Positions 53,412 to 61,061 of a stretch of 61,061 nt of DNA are shown piece after piece. Under the pieces are notes generated by a model. The model made no database searches. It saw nothing but the letters and a program-made list of their open reading frames with translations, and had not been told where the DNA came from. Positions within the stretch are counted from its first letter, which is position 1; each line of letters opens with the position of its first letter. The position numbers were made by a program, and so were the translations under genes. This stretch comes from JADGGM01 sp035277485 (lineage in GTDB: Bacteria > Gemmatimonadota > Gemmatimonadetes > Gemmatimonadales > Gemmatimonadaceae): NCBI GenBank assembly GCA_035277485.1, contig DATEKK010000106.1, positions 1-61,061 on the forward strand, given 5' to 3'.

Positions 53412-53803
53412 TGGCGGACGGCACCATTCACACCATCGGACGCCGCAAGGAAAGCGTCTGCCGCGTGTACGTGCAGCCGGGATCGGGCAAGTGGGACGTG
53501 AACGGCCGCACGCTGGGCGACTACTTTCCCCGCGCGACCCTCGTGTCGTCCATTCAACAGGCATTCACGGCGACCGATACCTTAGGCCGCTTCGATGTGA
53601 AGGCCACCTTGCAAGGCGGCGGGCAGAGCGGACAGGCAGGCGCGCTGCGCCTCGCCGTCGCCCGCGCGCTCGTCAAGGTGGATGAAGCACACCGTCGGAA
53701 GCTCCGCGACTTGGGACTCCTCACGCGCGACGCGCGCGCCGTCGAGCGCAAGAAGCCGGGCCGTCCGAAGGCGAGAAAGCGGTTCCAGTTCAGCAAGCGG
53801 TAG
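53411..53803 (+). CDS. rpsI: 30S ribosomal protein S9
   Basis: Small-subunit protein whose basic C-terminal tail reaches the P site; 130 residues. HTIGRRKESVCRVYVQPGSG, GRFDVKATLQGGGQSGQAGA and the terminal KARKRFQFSKR are family hallmarks. Overlaps rplM by one base. A palindrome GGCAGCCGGCTGCC at 53810-53823 just after the stop may help end the transcript. Confidence 0.96.
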   Translation: MADGTIHTIGRRKESVCRVYVQPGSGKWDVNGRTLGDYFPRATLVSSIQQAFTATDTLGRFDVKATLQGGGQSGQAGALRLAVARALVKVDEAHRRKLRDLGLLTRDARAVERKKPGRPKARKRFQFSKR

Positions 53804-53933
53804 TCGTTAGGCAGCCGGCTGCCCGGTTGGGCGGCCGGTATCTCTCACGCGTCCCGAGTCGGGCACTGGTGCCGGGTTTCCCGGTGGTGCACTGGCAACG
53901 ACGGACGCGGTCGACACAACCAAGGATACGGGA

Positions 53934-54863
53934 ATGACACAGCCGAACCTCGAGCAGCTCCTCGAAGCCGGTGTCCACTTCGGACACCAAACCCGCCGCT
54001 GGAATCCGAAGATGCGCCGGTTCATCTTCGCCGAGCGGAATGGGATTCACATCATCGACCTCCAGAAGACGCTGCGCCAGCTCGAGCTCGCGCAGAAGCT
54101 CGCGCGCGATGTCATCATGCGCGGCGAGAACGTCCTCTTCGTCTGCACCAAGCGACAGCTCAAGGCGATCGTGCAGAGTGAAGCCGAACGCTGCGGCGCG
54201 ATGTACGTCACCGAGCGCTGGTTAGGCGGGCTGCTGACGAACTTCCAGACGGTAAAGCGGCAGATCAAGCGCCTCGAGGATCTCGAAGCGGGCACCGAAG
54301 AAGGCGGCGCCTTCCAGGACTACACGAAGAAAGAGCAGCTCATGATGTCGCGCGAGCGCGACAAGCTGAACAAGTACCTGGCGGGCATCAAGAAGATGAA
54401 GCGCCTGCCCGGTCTCATCTTTGTGATCGATTCCAAAAAGGAGCGCATCGCGGTCACCGAAGCGAACAAGCTCGGCATTCCGCTCATCGCGATCGTCGAC
54501 ACGAACGCCGATCCGGATCTCATCTCGGTGCCGATCGCCGGCAACGACGACGCGATCCGCTCGGTCGAGCTCATCACGCACGCGGTCGCCGACTCGATCG
54601 CCGAGGCCAGGCGTGAGGCGCCGAAGCGCCAAGAGGTGGAAGAAGAGGCCGAAGGCGGCATGACGACGTACAGCAGCGATCGCGGTTCGGAGCCCGCCGA
54701 TGAAGGCGAGCGCCGTCGCCGTCGCCGGACGCGTCGTCGCCGGGCCAAGCCGGAAGCCATCGCCGCGCGACTCAAGTCGGGTGGCGAGGAAGCGTCGGGC
54801 GAGACCGCGGAAGCGGCGGACGACGCCGACTCCGGCGAGCGCGCCGAGGAACAATCCGAGTGA
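53934..54863 (+). CDS. rpsB: 30S ribosomal protein S2
   Basis: 309 residues. The conserved domain runs to about residue 235 (LEQLLEAGVHFGHQTRRWNP, FIFAERNGIHIIDLQKT, ERWLGGLLTNFQTVKR, PGLIFVIDSKKERIAVTEA, AIVDTNADPDL). An unusual low-complexity tail of about 75 residues follows, an Arg block (GERRRRRRTRRRRAKPEA) then an Ala/Glu/Asp-rich end; most S2 proteins end near 240-260. The 130-base leader shows no clear promoter. Confidence 0.95.
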   Translation: MTQPNLEQLLEAGVHFGHQTRRWNPKMRRFIFAERNGIHIIDLQKTLRQLELAQKLARDVIMRGENVLFVCTKRQLKAIVQSEAERCGAMYVTERWLGGLLTNFQTVKRQIKRLEDLEAGTEEGGAFQDYTKKEQLMMSRERDKLNKYLAGIKKMKRLPGLIFVIDSKKERIAVTEANKLGIPLIAIVDTNADPDLISVPIAGNDDAIRSVELITHAVADSIAEARREAPKRQEVEEEAEGGMTTYSSDRGSEPADEGERRRRRRTRRRRAKPEAIAARLKSGGEEASGETAEAADDADSGERAEEQSE

Positions 54864-54914
54864 CGAGCCGGCCACTCGGCCAACGCTGTCGATAGACAGC
54901 CTGATAGAATTCAT

Positions 54915-54945
54915 ACGCCGCCGGCCCGGTGCCGGCGGCGTTTTT
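54915..54945 (+). terminator. Intrinsic terminator between rpsB and tsf
   Basis: ACGCCGCCGGC and GCCGGCGGCGT pair perfectly around CCGGT, followed by TTTTT. A partial terminator between rpsB and tsf is also known in E. coli and lowers tsf relative to rpsB. Confidence 0.85.
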
Positions 54946-54980
54946 ATGAAAGCGAATCACTTGCTCGAAGGAACGGACTC

Positions 54981-55586
54981 ATGACCACCACAAAATTCAC
55001 TGCCAAAGATGTCCAGGAACTGCGCCAACGCACCGGCGCAGGGATGATGGATTGCAAGAAAGCTCTCGAGGAAAACATGGGCGACATGGACAAGGCAGCC
55101 GAGTATCTGCGCGCCAAGGGCATCGCGAAAGCCGAAAAACGTGCCGGCCGCGCCGCGTCCGAAGGACAGATCGGCAGCTACATCCACCACAACGGCAAAG
55201 TCGGCGTGCTTGTGGAAGTCAACTGTGAGACCGACTTCGTCGCGCGCAATCCCGAGTTCAAGGAACTCGTGAAAGAGCTCGCCTTACACATCGCGAGCGC
55301 CGCTCCCGTGTCTGTCGACAAGAGTGGTGTGCCGGCGGAAGCGATCGAGAAAGAGCGTCGCATTTACGAGCAGCAGGTGCGTGAGAGCGGCAAGCCCGAG
55401 CACTTGATCGGGAAGATTGTCGATGGCAAGGTCGAGGCGTACTACAAGCAGGTCGTGCTCATGTCGCAGGAGTGGATCCGCGATCCGAAGAAGACGATCG
55501 GCGATCTCGTGAAGGAGGTGTCGGCCAAGATGGGTGAGAACATTGTGGTGCGCCGCTTCGCGCGTTTCCAAATGGGACAGGAGTAG
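54981..55586 (+). CDS. tsf: Elongation factor Ts
   Basis: Nucleotide exchange factor for EF-Tu, 201 residues. UBA-like N-terminus KDVQELRQRTGAGMMDCKKA, the EF-Tu-contacting CETDFVARNPEF, and C-terminal helices. Shorter than the E. coli protein (283) and like the compact form of many phyla. pyrH follows after 6 bases. Confidence 0.95.
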   Translation: MTTTKFTAKDVQELRQRTGAGMMDCKKALEENMGDMDKAAEYLRAKGIAKAEKRAGRAASEGQIGSYIHHNGKVGVLVEVNCETDFVARNPEFKELVKELALHIASAAPVSVDKSGVPAEAIEKERRIYEQQVRESGKPEHLIGKIVDGKVEAYYKQVVLMSQEWIRDPKKTIGDLVKEVSAKMGENIVVRRFARFQMGQE

Positions 55587-55592
55587 CCCGCG

Positions 55593-56312
55593 GTGACCAC
55601 CGCGGCGCCCTGCTACTCCAAGATTCTGCTCAAGCTCTCCGGTGAGGCACTCGCCGGAGAGCGCGGCATCGGGTTCGATTTCGATGTGCTCGAGCGACTG
55701 GCCGACGAAGTGAAGCACGTGGTCGCCATGGGCGTGAACGTCGGACTCGTGATCGGCGGCGGCAACATCGTGCGCGGCACGCAGCTCTCGAAGATGGGCA
55801 TGGATCGTGTCGCCGCCGACTACATGGGCATGCTCGGCACCGTCATCAATGCGCTCGCGATGCAGGACATTCTCGAGAAGAAAGGCGTGGTGACGCGGGT
55901 GATGACGGCGATCCGCATGGAAGAAGTTGCCGAGCCGTATATCCGGCGCCGCGCGCTGCGCCACTTCGAGAAGGGACGCACCGTGATCTTTGCGGGCGGC
56001 ACGGGCAACCCGTATTTTTCCACGGACACCGCCGCGGCGCTGCGCGCCATTCAGATGAAGGCTGACGTCATCATCAAGGCGACGAGCGTGGATGGCATCT
56101 ACACGGCCGACCCGAAAAAGGATCGCACCGCGACCTTGTACGAGCGTCTCAGCTATCGCGACGTGATCGTGCAGAGCCTGGCCGTGATGGATCAGACCGC
56201 GATCACGCTGTGCGCGGAAAACAACTTGCCGCTCATCGTGCTCAACATTCAACGACGGGGCGCCGTGGCCGACGCCATCTGCGGCGCGCGCGTCGGGACC
56301 ATCGTCCAATGA
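55593..56312 (+). CDS. pyrH: UMP kinase
   Basis: Hexameric bacterial UMP kinase of the amino-acid kinase family, 239 residues. ILLKLSGEALAGERGIGFD, GLVIGGGNIVRG, ADYMGMLGTVINALAMQ, FAGGTGNPYFSTDTAAALRA and KATSVDGIYTADPKKD. GTG start. The stop overlaps frr by four bases. Confidence 0.95.
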   Translation: MTTAAPCYSKILLKLSGEALAGERGIGFDFDVLERLADEVKHVVAMGVNVGLVIGGGNIVRGTQLSKMGMDRVAADYMGMLGTVINALAMQDILEKKGVVTRVMTAIRMEEVAEPYIRRRALRHFEKGRTVIFAGGTGNPYFSTDTAAALRAIQMKADVIIKATSVDGIYTADPKKDRTATLYERLSYRDVIVQSLAVMDQTAITLCAENNLPLIVLNIQRRGAVADAICGARVGTIVQ

Positions 56313-56863
56313 GCTCCATCGCGCAAATTCTGAAGGACACGCGGACGAACATGGACAAGGCGCTCGAGAACTCGAAGCGCGAGTTCGCGTCCATCCGCAG
56401 TGGAAAGGCGAGTGTGTCGCTGCTCGACACCGTCCGCGTCGAAGCCTACGGCCAGCAGATGCCGATCGCGCAGGTCGCGAACGTGTCTGCGCCCGAGGCG
56501 CGTCTGCTCACCGTCACGCCGTGGGACAAAGGCCTAACGTCGGCCATCGAGAAGGCCATTCGCGACTCGGATCTGGGCCTCAATCCGGCGTCGCAGAGCG
56601 GCGTGATACGCGTGCCGTTGCCAGCGCTCAACGAGGAGCGGCGCAAAGAGCTGGTGAAGGTCGTGCACAAGCTGGCCGAGGAAGGGCGTATCGCCATCCG
56701 GCATGCGCGCACGCACGCACGCGAGCTCACGAAAAAGCTCGATAAAGTATCCGAGGACGACAAGAAGCACGCGGACAAGGATCTGCAGAAGCTGCACGAC
56801 GATTACATGGCCAGGCTCGAGGACCTGCTCAAGGTGAAGGAAGCCGAGATCATGGAGGTCTGA
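56309..56863 (+). CDS. frr: Ribosome recycling factor
   Basis: Splits post-termination ribosomes with EF-G; 184 residues. LENSKREFASIRSGKASVSL, the VEAYGQQMPIAQVANVSAPE loop and the long helical hairpin with NEERRKELVKVVHKLAEEGR. ATGA overlap with pyrH shows tight coupling. Confidence 0.95.
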   Translation: MSSIAQILKDTRTNMDKALENSKREFASIRSGKASVSLLDTVRVEAYGQQMPIAQVANVSAPEARLLTVTPWDKGLTSAIEKAIRDSDLGLNPASQSGVIRVPLPALNEERRKELVKVVHKLAEEGRIAIRHARTHARELTKKLDKVSEDDKKHADKDLQKLHDDYMARLEDLLKVKEAEIMEV

Positions 56864-56893
56864 CGGCCGTGCGACCTGTGCGGGACCCCTGAC

Positions 56894-57637
56894 ATGAAAG
56901 CGGCCGACCTGCTGGCGCAGATACGCGTGAACGGCCAGGTGCCGCGCCACGTGGCGATCATCATGGACGGCAACGGACGGTGGGCGCGCGAGCGCAACCT
57001 GCCGCGTCCGTTAGGCCACAGGTCTGGCATGAAGTCGGTTCGGGCAGTCGTCGAGGGCTCGCTGGAAGCCGGGGTCGAAGTCCTCTCGCTGTTCGCGTTC
57101 TCGCAGGAGAACTGGCAGCGGCCGGCTACCGAAATCAAAGCGCTCATGTCGCTCCTGCAGGAGTACATCGCGCGCGAGGCGGCGGAGCTCCACGCGCAGG
57201 GCGTCCGCGTGCGTATGTTAGGCGACCTGTCTCGCCTAACGCCGAGCGCCGCGAGCGCGGCCGAGCAGCTGGTGGCGATGACCGCGGACAACTCGCGCCT
57301 CACGCTCAACCTGTTCATCTCGTACGGCAGCCGCGCCGAGCTCGTGCGCGCGGCCAAGCTCATCGCGCGCGACGTGCGCGACGGGCGTCTCGACCTCGAG
57401 GCCGTGGACGAGGAAGCGCTGCGGAGCCGCTTGTACACGAGCGACTGCCCGGATCCGGATCTCCTGATTCGCACGTCGGGCGAGCAGCGCATCTCGAACT
57501 TCCTGCTCTGGCAGTGCGCGTACGCGGAGCTGTACATGTCGTCGGTGCTGTGGCCGGATTTTTCGCGGCGGCACCTGTACGAGGCGATCATGGCCTACCA
57601 GAACCGGGACCGGCGGTTCGGTCGCGTCTCCGCGTAG
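56894..57637 (+). CDS. uppS: Undecaprenyl diphosphate synthase
   Basis: Cis-prenyltransferase making the C55 lipid carrier for peptidoglycan; 247 residues. HVAIIMDGNGRWARERN with catalytic Asp, FAFSQENWQRP, RTSGEQRISNFLLWQCAYAE and LWPDFS. Order pyrH-frr-uppS-cdsA-dxr-rseP is widely conserved. Confidence 0.95.
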   Translation: MKAADLLAQIRVNGQVPRHVAIIMDGNGRWARERNLPRPLGHRSGMKSVRAVVEGSLEAGVEVLSLFAFSQENWQRPATEIKALMSLLQEYIAREAAELHAQGVRVRMLGDLSRLTPSAASAAEQLVAMTADNSRLTLNLFISYGSRAELVRAAKLIARDVRDGRLDLEAVDEEALRSRLYTSDCPDPDLLIRTSGEQRISNFLLWQCAYAELYMSSVLWPDFSRRHLYEAIMAYQNRDRRFGRVSA

Positions 57638-57643
57638 TCGATC

Positions 57644-58519
57644 GTGGCGGTATCGAATCTGACGGCCCGCGTGTTGTTCGCGGTCGTTGCAATTCCGGTG
57701 GTGCTCGCGATCATCTGGGCGGGCGGCTTTGCGCTCGCGGCGCTGCTCGCGCTGGCCGGGGCGCTCGCCACCGCCGAATACTTTCAGTTGGCGCGCGCCG
57801 GGTCGTACGAACCGATGGAGGTGGTTGGGGTTCCGCTCGCGTTCGTGCTGCCGATCGGCGTGTTCGGCTACCAGGTGGGCCACTTCAATCCGCCGGTGCT
57901 CACGTTAGGCGCGGTGCTCGTCGCGGCCGTGTTCGCGCTCGCGATCTTCGCGCGCGGCCCGGGCGGTCATCCAATTGGTGCTGCTGCAGTGACCGTGTTC
58001 GGTATTCTGTACGGGGCGGGATTCTTGAGCTTCGCGTTCGGGCTCCGCTATCACAATTACGCGGTTGGACGCGTGGCCGGCTCGGTGCTCCTGTTCTATC
58101 CGCTGGTGCTCACATGGATCTCGGACACCGCGGGGTTTTTCGTTGGGCGATCCATGGGGCGTCATAAGTTGATACCGTCGGTGAGTCCGGGGAAAACCGT
58201 GGAAGGCGCGGTGGGCGCGCTCGTCGTGTGCGCCGTGGCCAGCTGGTGCTACGCGAAATGGGTGCTGCCTTCGCCGCACGTGCTCCTCGCGATGCGCCCG
58301 GCGATCGCCATTGCGTTCGGCTTGGGCGTCAGTGTTGCCGTTCAGTTAGGCGACCTGGCCGAGTCGCTCATCAAGCGCGAGGCGGGCCAGAAGGACAGCT
58401 CGCACCTGATCCCGGGACACGGCGGCGTGCTGGACCGCATCGACGGGCTGCTGTTCGCGCTGCCCGTGGCGTATCTCGCGTTCACCTTCCCGCACGTGTT
58501 GCTGCCGGCCTTCCGATGA
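57644..58519 (+). CDS. cdsA: Phosphatidate cytidylyltransferase
   Basis: Integral membrane enzyme making CDP-diacylglycerol; 291 residues with about eight membrane helices. The signature is near the C-terminus (QLGDLAESLIKREAGQKDSS and HLIPGHGGVLDRIDGLLFA). GTG start 6 bases after uppS; the stop overlaps dxr by four bases. Confidence 0.93.
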   Translation: MAVSNLTARVLFAVVAIPVVLAIIWAGGFALAALLALAGALATAEYFQLARAGSYEPMEVVGVPLAFVLPIGVFGYQVGHFNPPVLTLGAVLVAAVFALAIFARGPGGHPIGAAAVTVFGILYGAGFLSFAFGLRYHNYAVGRVAGSVLLFYPLVLTWISDTAGFFVGRSMGRHKLIPSVSPGKTVEGAVGALVVCAVASWCYAKWVLPSPHVLLAMRPAIAIAFGLGVSVAVQLGDLAESLIKREAGQKDSSHLIPGHGGVLDRIDGLLFALPVAYLAFTFPHVLLPAFR

Positions 58520-59655
58520 GCACCGAGCCGCGCGGCGTCGCCATTCTGGGGTCGACCGGGTCGATCGGGACCACGGCGCTGCGCGTGTTGCAACGGCATC
58601 CCGACCGGTTTCGCGTGCGCGCGCTCACGGCGTTCCGCAACGCCGCGCTGCTGCGCGAGCAGGCGGAGATATTCCAGCCGACCTTCGTGGGCGTCGTATG
58701 TAACGGCGTCGATCCGCAGAGCAAATGGGCCTGCGGCGCCGGCTGTTTGGTGGCTGCCGCGCAGCGCCGGGACGTCGACATCGTGATCAACGCGGTGGTC
58801 GGCGCAGCGGGGCTGGATGCGACGCTTGCGGCCGTGCAGGCCGGCAAGCGTGTCGCCCTCGCGAACAAGGAAACCCTGGTGATGGCGGGCTCGTTAGTGA
58901 GTGAAGCGTGCCGGGAGGGCGGGGGTGAGATCGTGCCGGTTGATAGCGAACATAGCGCGATCTTGCAGTGCATCGCCGGCCGACAGGCGGTCGATGTTCG
59001 CCGTCTGATCATCACCGCGTCGGGCGGGCCGTTCCGCGCGTGGCCGGGTGAGCGGGTGGCGCGGGCCACGGTGGCCGATGCGTTGCAGCATCCCACGTGG
59101 CGGATGGGCCGGAAGATCACCATCGACAGTGCCACGTTGGCAAACAAGGCGCTCGAGGTGATCGAGGCACACTTCCTGTTCGGCTTGTCGTACGATCAGA
59201 TCGAGGTGGTCGTGCATCCCCAGAGCGTCGTGCACTCGTTCGTCGAATTCGTCGATGGCAGCGTGCTCGCACAGGTCGGTGTGCCGAGCATGGAGCTGCC
59301 GGTGTTGTACGCGCTCACGCATCCCGAGCGCCTAACGGACACCGGTGTGCCGCCGTTCGACCCCGTCGAGCTGTCGCCGCTCACGTTCGAGCGCGTGCGC
59401 ACCGCCGACTTTCCGGCGCTCAAGTTAGGCCTGGCCGCGGGGCGTCGCGGCGGCGCCGCGCCCGCGGTGTTCAACGCGGCCAACGAGCAGGCGGTCGCGC
59501 TGTTCCTCGACGGGCGCATCGCGTTCGGCGACCTGCCGCGCGGCATCGCATCGGCGCTCGACGCGTTTGGCGACGCGCCCGGCGAGACGCGCGACGCGCT
59601 CGTCGCCGCCGACGTCGCCGCGCGGACCCACGTACGGGAGATGTTCCAGTGCTGA
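58516..59655 (+). CDS. dxr: 1-deoxy-D-xylulose 5-phosphate reductoisomerase
   Basis: Second MEP-pathway enzyme, NADPH and divalent-metal dependent; 379 residues. ILGSTGSIGTTALRVL at the cofactor site, ANKETLVMAGSLV, PVDSEHSAILQCI with metal ligands, TASGGPFR, and KITIDSATLANKALEVIEAH. Its last codons overlap the rseP GTG. Confidence 0.95.
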   Translation: MSTEPRGVAILGSTGSIGTTALRVLQRHPDRFRVRALTAFRNAALLREQAEIFQPTFVGVVCNGVDPQSKWACGAGCLVAAAQRRDVDIVINAVVGAAGLDATLAAVQAGKRVALANKETLVMAGSLVSEACREGGGEIVPVDSEHSAILQCIAGRQAVDVRRLIITASGGPFRAWPGERVARATVADALQHPTWRMGRKITIDSATLANKALEVIEAHFLFGLSYDQIEVVVHPQSVVHSFVEFVDGSVLAQVGVPSMELPVLYALTHPERLTDTGVPPFDPVELSPLTFERVRTADFPALKLGLAAGRRGGAAPAVFNAANEQAVALFLDGRIAFGDLPRGIASALDAFGDAPGETRDALVAADVAARTHVREMFQC

Positions 59656-61061
59656 GCGGCGTGCTGCCCTGGTTCGCGATCATCCTCGTTTTCGGGGTCG
59701 TGATCTTCGTGCACGAGCTCGGACACTTCCTGGCGGCGAAGGCCACCGGTGTGTACGCGCCGCGATTCTCGATCGGATTCGGCCCGGCGATCTGGAGCCG
59801 CAAGTGGGGCGAAACCGAATACGTGCTCGCGTCGATTCCGCTTGGCGGCTACGTGCGCATGGCGTCGCGCGACGATTCGTCGATGGCGATTCTCGAGGGC
59901 GGCACCGAGCAGCCGGCTCCGGAGAATCCGACCGAGGGCGAGGCGCTGCCGCGGTGGTACGATCCCGAAGGCATGGCGCCGTTCGGACCCAAGCCGATTC
60001 CCGAAAGCCGGCTGTTCGAGTCGAAGTCGTTGCCGGCGCGCCTCGTGATCATGCTGGCCGGCGTGACGATGAACATGCTGCTCGCGTTCGCGATCTACGG
60101 CGCGATGGCGTACACCGACGGCATTCCGCTGCTGCGAACGCGCGTGATCGGCGACGTCCGCGCGGTAGCGTCGGCGCCCGCGCTCGGCCAACTGCACAGC
60201 GGTGACACGGTTCGCGCGATCGACGGCCGTGCGGTGTCGTCGTGGAACGACGTGGACGGCCGGTTCGACTCGGCGGCGGGCCCGACGATGACGGTGACCA
60301 CCAATCGCGGTACCATCACGATTCCGGTGGGCGCGCCTAACACGGCGACGCGGGATTCGGTGGCGGGGGCCATCGTGCCGTACCTCGCGCCGGTGATCGG
60401 GAAGGTGGTGGGCGGCATGCCCGCCGCGCGCGGGGGCCTCGAGGCCGGCGATAGCGTGGTCGCGGTGGGCGGAGACCCCGTGCGCACGTGGTACGAGATG
60501 ACATCGCACGTGCAGCAGTCGCCGGGAAAGAAGATCGAGTTTTCCGTGGTGCGCCATGGAACCGCGCGCACCGTCACCGTTAGGCCGGACTCCGTGCCCG
60601 CCGAGGATGGCGGTCCGCCGACGGGGATCATAGGCGCGTATCAGCGCTCGGACATCGAGCGGCTTCCGATCTCCGTTGGGCAGGCGCTCGACGCGGGGTG
60701 GCAGCAGACGTGGGGTGTGGCCGGTTCGGTGCTCACGGCGCTGCGCAGGCTGCTCAACGGCACGCTCTCGGTGCGCACGTTGAGCGGACCGGTGGCAATC
60801 GGGCACGCGAGTTATGTTGCGGCGCAGGCCGGTTGGGCGACCGTCCTTCGGCTCATCGCGATCATCAGCGTGAACCTCGCGGTGTTCAACCTGCTGCCCG
60901 TGCCGATTCTCGATGGCGGGCAGATTCTCGTGAACGTGGCGGAAGCGGTGAAGGGCAGCGCGCTCAGCATGCGCACGCGCGAATACCTCATGCGGTTCGG
61001 GTTGGCCGTGATCGCACTGCTGTTCGTCATTGTCATGTACAACGACATCACGCGGTTGGTG
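59649..61061 (+). CDS. rseP: RseP/MmpA-type site-2 zinc metalloprotease (3' end cut by window)
   Basis: Membrane protease that cleaves within the bilayer, for example anti-sigma factors and signal-peptide remnants. 471 codons are present and the frame stays open to the window edge. The zinc motif HELGH lies in the first helix (residues about 22-26), followed by PDZ domains (RVIGDVRAVASAPALGQLHS onward and GKVVGGMPAARGGLEAGDSV) and the second active-site motif NLLPVPILDGG. The GTG overlaps the dxr stop by seven bases. A large insert between the first helix and PDZ1 (DDSSMAILEGGTEQPAPENP) is Pro/Glu-rich. Confidence 0.93.
   Translation, partial: MLSGVLPWFAIILVFGVVIFVHELGHFLAAKATGVYAPRFSIGFGPAIWSRKWGETEYVLASIPLGGYVRMASRDDSSMAILEGGTEQPAPENPTEGEALPRWYDPEGMAPFGPKPIPESRLFESKSLPARLVIMLAGVTMNMLLAFAIYGAMAYTDGIPLLRTRVIGDVRAVASAPALGQLHSGDTVRAIDGRAVSSWNDVDGRFDSAAGPTMTVTTNRGTITIPVGAPNTATRDSVAGAIVPYLAPVIGKVVGGMPAARGGLEAGDSVVAVGGDPVRTWYEMTSHVQQSPGKKIEFSVVRHGTARTVTVRPDSVPAEDGGPPTGIIGAYQRSDIERLPISVGQALDAGWQQTWGVAGSVLTALRRLLNGTLSVRTLSGPVAIGHASYVAAQAGWATVLRLIAIISVNLAVFNLLPVPILDGGQILVNVAEAVKGSALSMRTREYLMRFGLAVIALLFVIVMYNDITRLV

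Overview
The window is GC-rich (roughly two thirds G+C by eye), tightly packed chromosomal DNA with most genes on the + strand. The best guess for the source is a Gemmatimonadota bacterium, with Acidobacteriota as the alternative. The guess rests on a PadR regulator coupled to an ADOP-type ABC permease, GxxExxY-family and cbb3 genes, and the housekeeping gene order. It is an inference, because no rRNA gene is present.

Layout. (1) 0.1-9.5 kb: a housekeeping run rny-folD-xseA-xseB-prenyl synthase-dxs-nadK-recN, many genes overlapping by a few bases. (2) 9.4-15.4 kb: cell-envelope genes, namely two outer-membrane barrels (one FadL-like), a six-hairpin glycosidase-like protein and a GDSL/SGNH lipoprotein. 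(3) 15.4-15.7 kb: tRNA-Gly(GCC) and tRNA-Leu(UAA). (4) 15.7-29.6 kb: a mixed-strand block that looks like a genomic island. It runs from the 3' end of tRNA-Leu to a near-copy of that 3' end just after a gap gene. It carries a PQQ dehydrogenase, a DNA glycosylase, a cbb3-type oxidase cluster with a CcoO-CcoP fusion, DUF4142, DUF488 and MmgE/PrpD proteins, a histidine kinase/response regulator/PAS-LuxR operon, and a DUF2934-AhpD-like-GAPDH operon. (5) 29.6-34.7 kb: two small unknown genes, a PadR-ADOP transporter pair, a DUF488 fragment and an AT-rich scar. (6) 34.7-43.5 kb: one continuous lysine/aromatic operon, M20 peptidase-asd-lysC-dapB-dapA-dapD-tyrA-aroA-cmk, with start/stop overlaps at nearly every joint. 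(7) 43.4-46.4 kb: a GxxExxY cassette with GCCGGACA repeats separates cmk from rpsA; rpsA has a strong terminator and is followed by a MITE-like inverted-repeat element. (8) 46.5-51.8 kb: an acyl-CoA carboxylase operon (carboxyltransferase, biotin carboxylase, biotin carrier) that also holds a peroxiredoxin-like gene with an in-frame TGA at its catalytic position and an rRNA methyltransferase. (9) 51.9-52.9 kb: a VapBC toxin-antitoxin pair and a second inverted-repeat element. (10) 52.9-61.1 kb: rplM-rpsI, rpsB-tsf-pyrH-frr-uppS-cdsA-dxr-rseP, the last gene running off the window.

How the genes work together. dxs, dxr, the prenyl synthase and uppS cover non-mevalonate isoprenoid synthesis up to the cell-wall carrier lipid. 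The lysine genes feed peptidoglycan and protein synthesis by the succinylase route. The island adds periplasmic alcohol oxidation and a high-affinity oxidase.

The three points most worth following are: a non-palindromic 7-mer, GTTRGGC/GCCYAAC, scattered at far above chance density and responsible for most TTA codons; a probable selenoprotein at 48037-48546 with a hairpin just after the UGA; and the island with tRNA-derived end repeats but no visible integrase.
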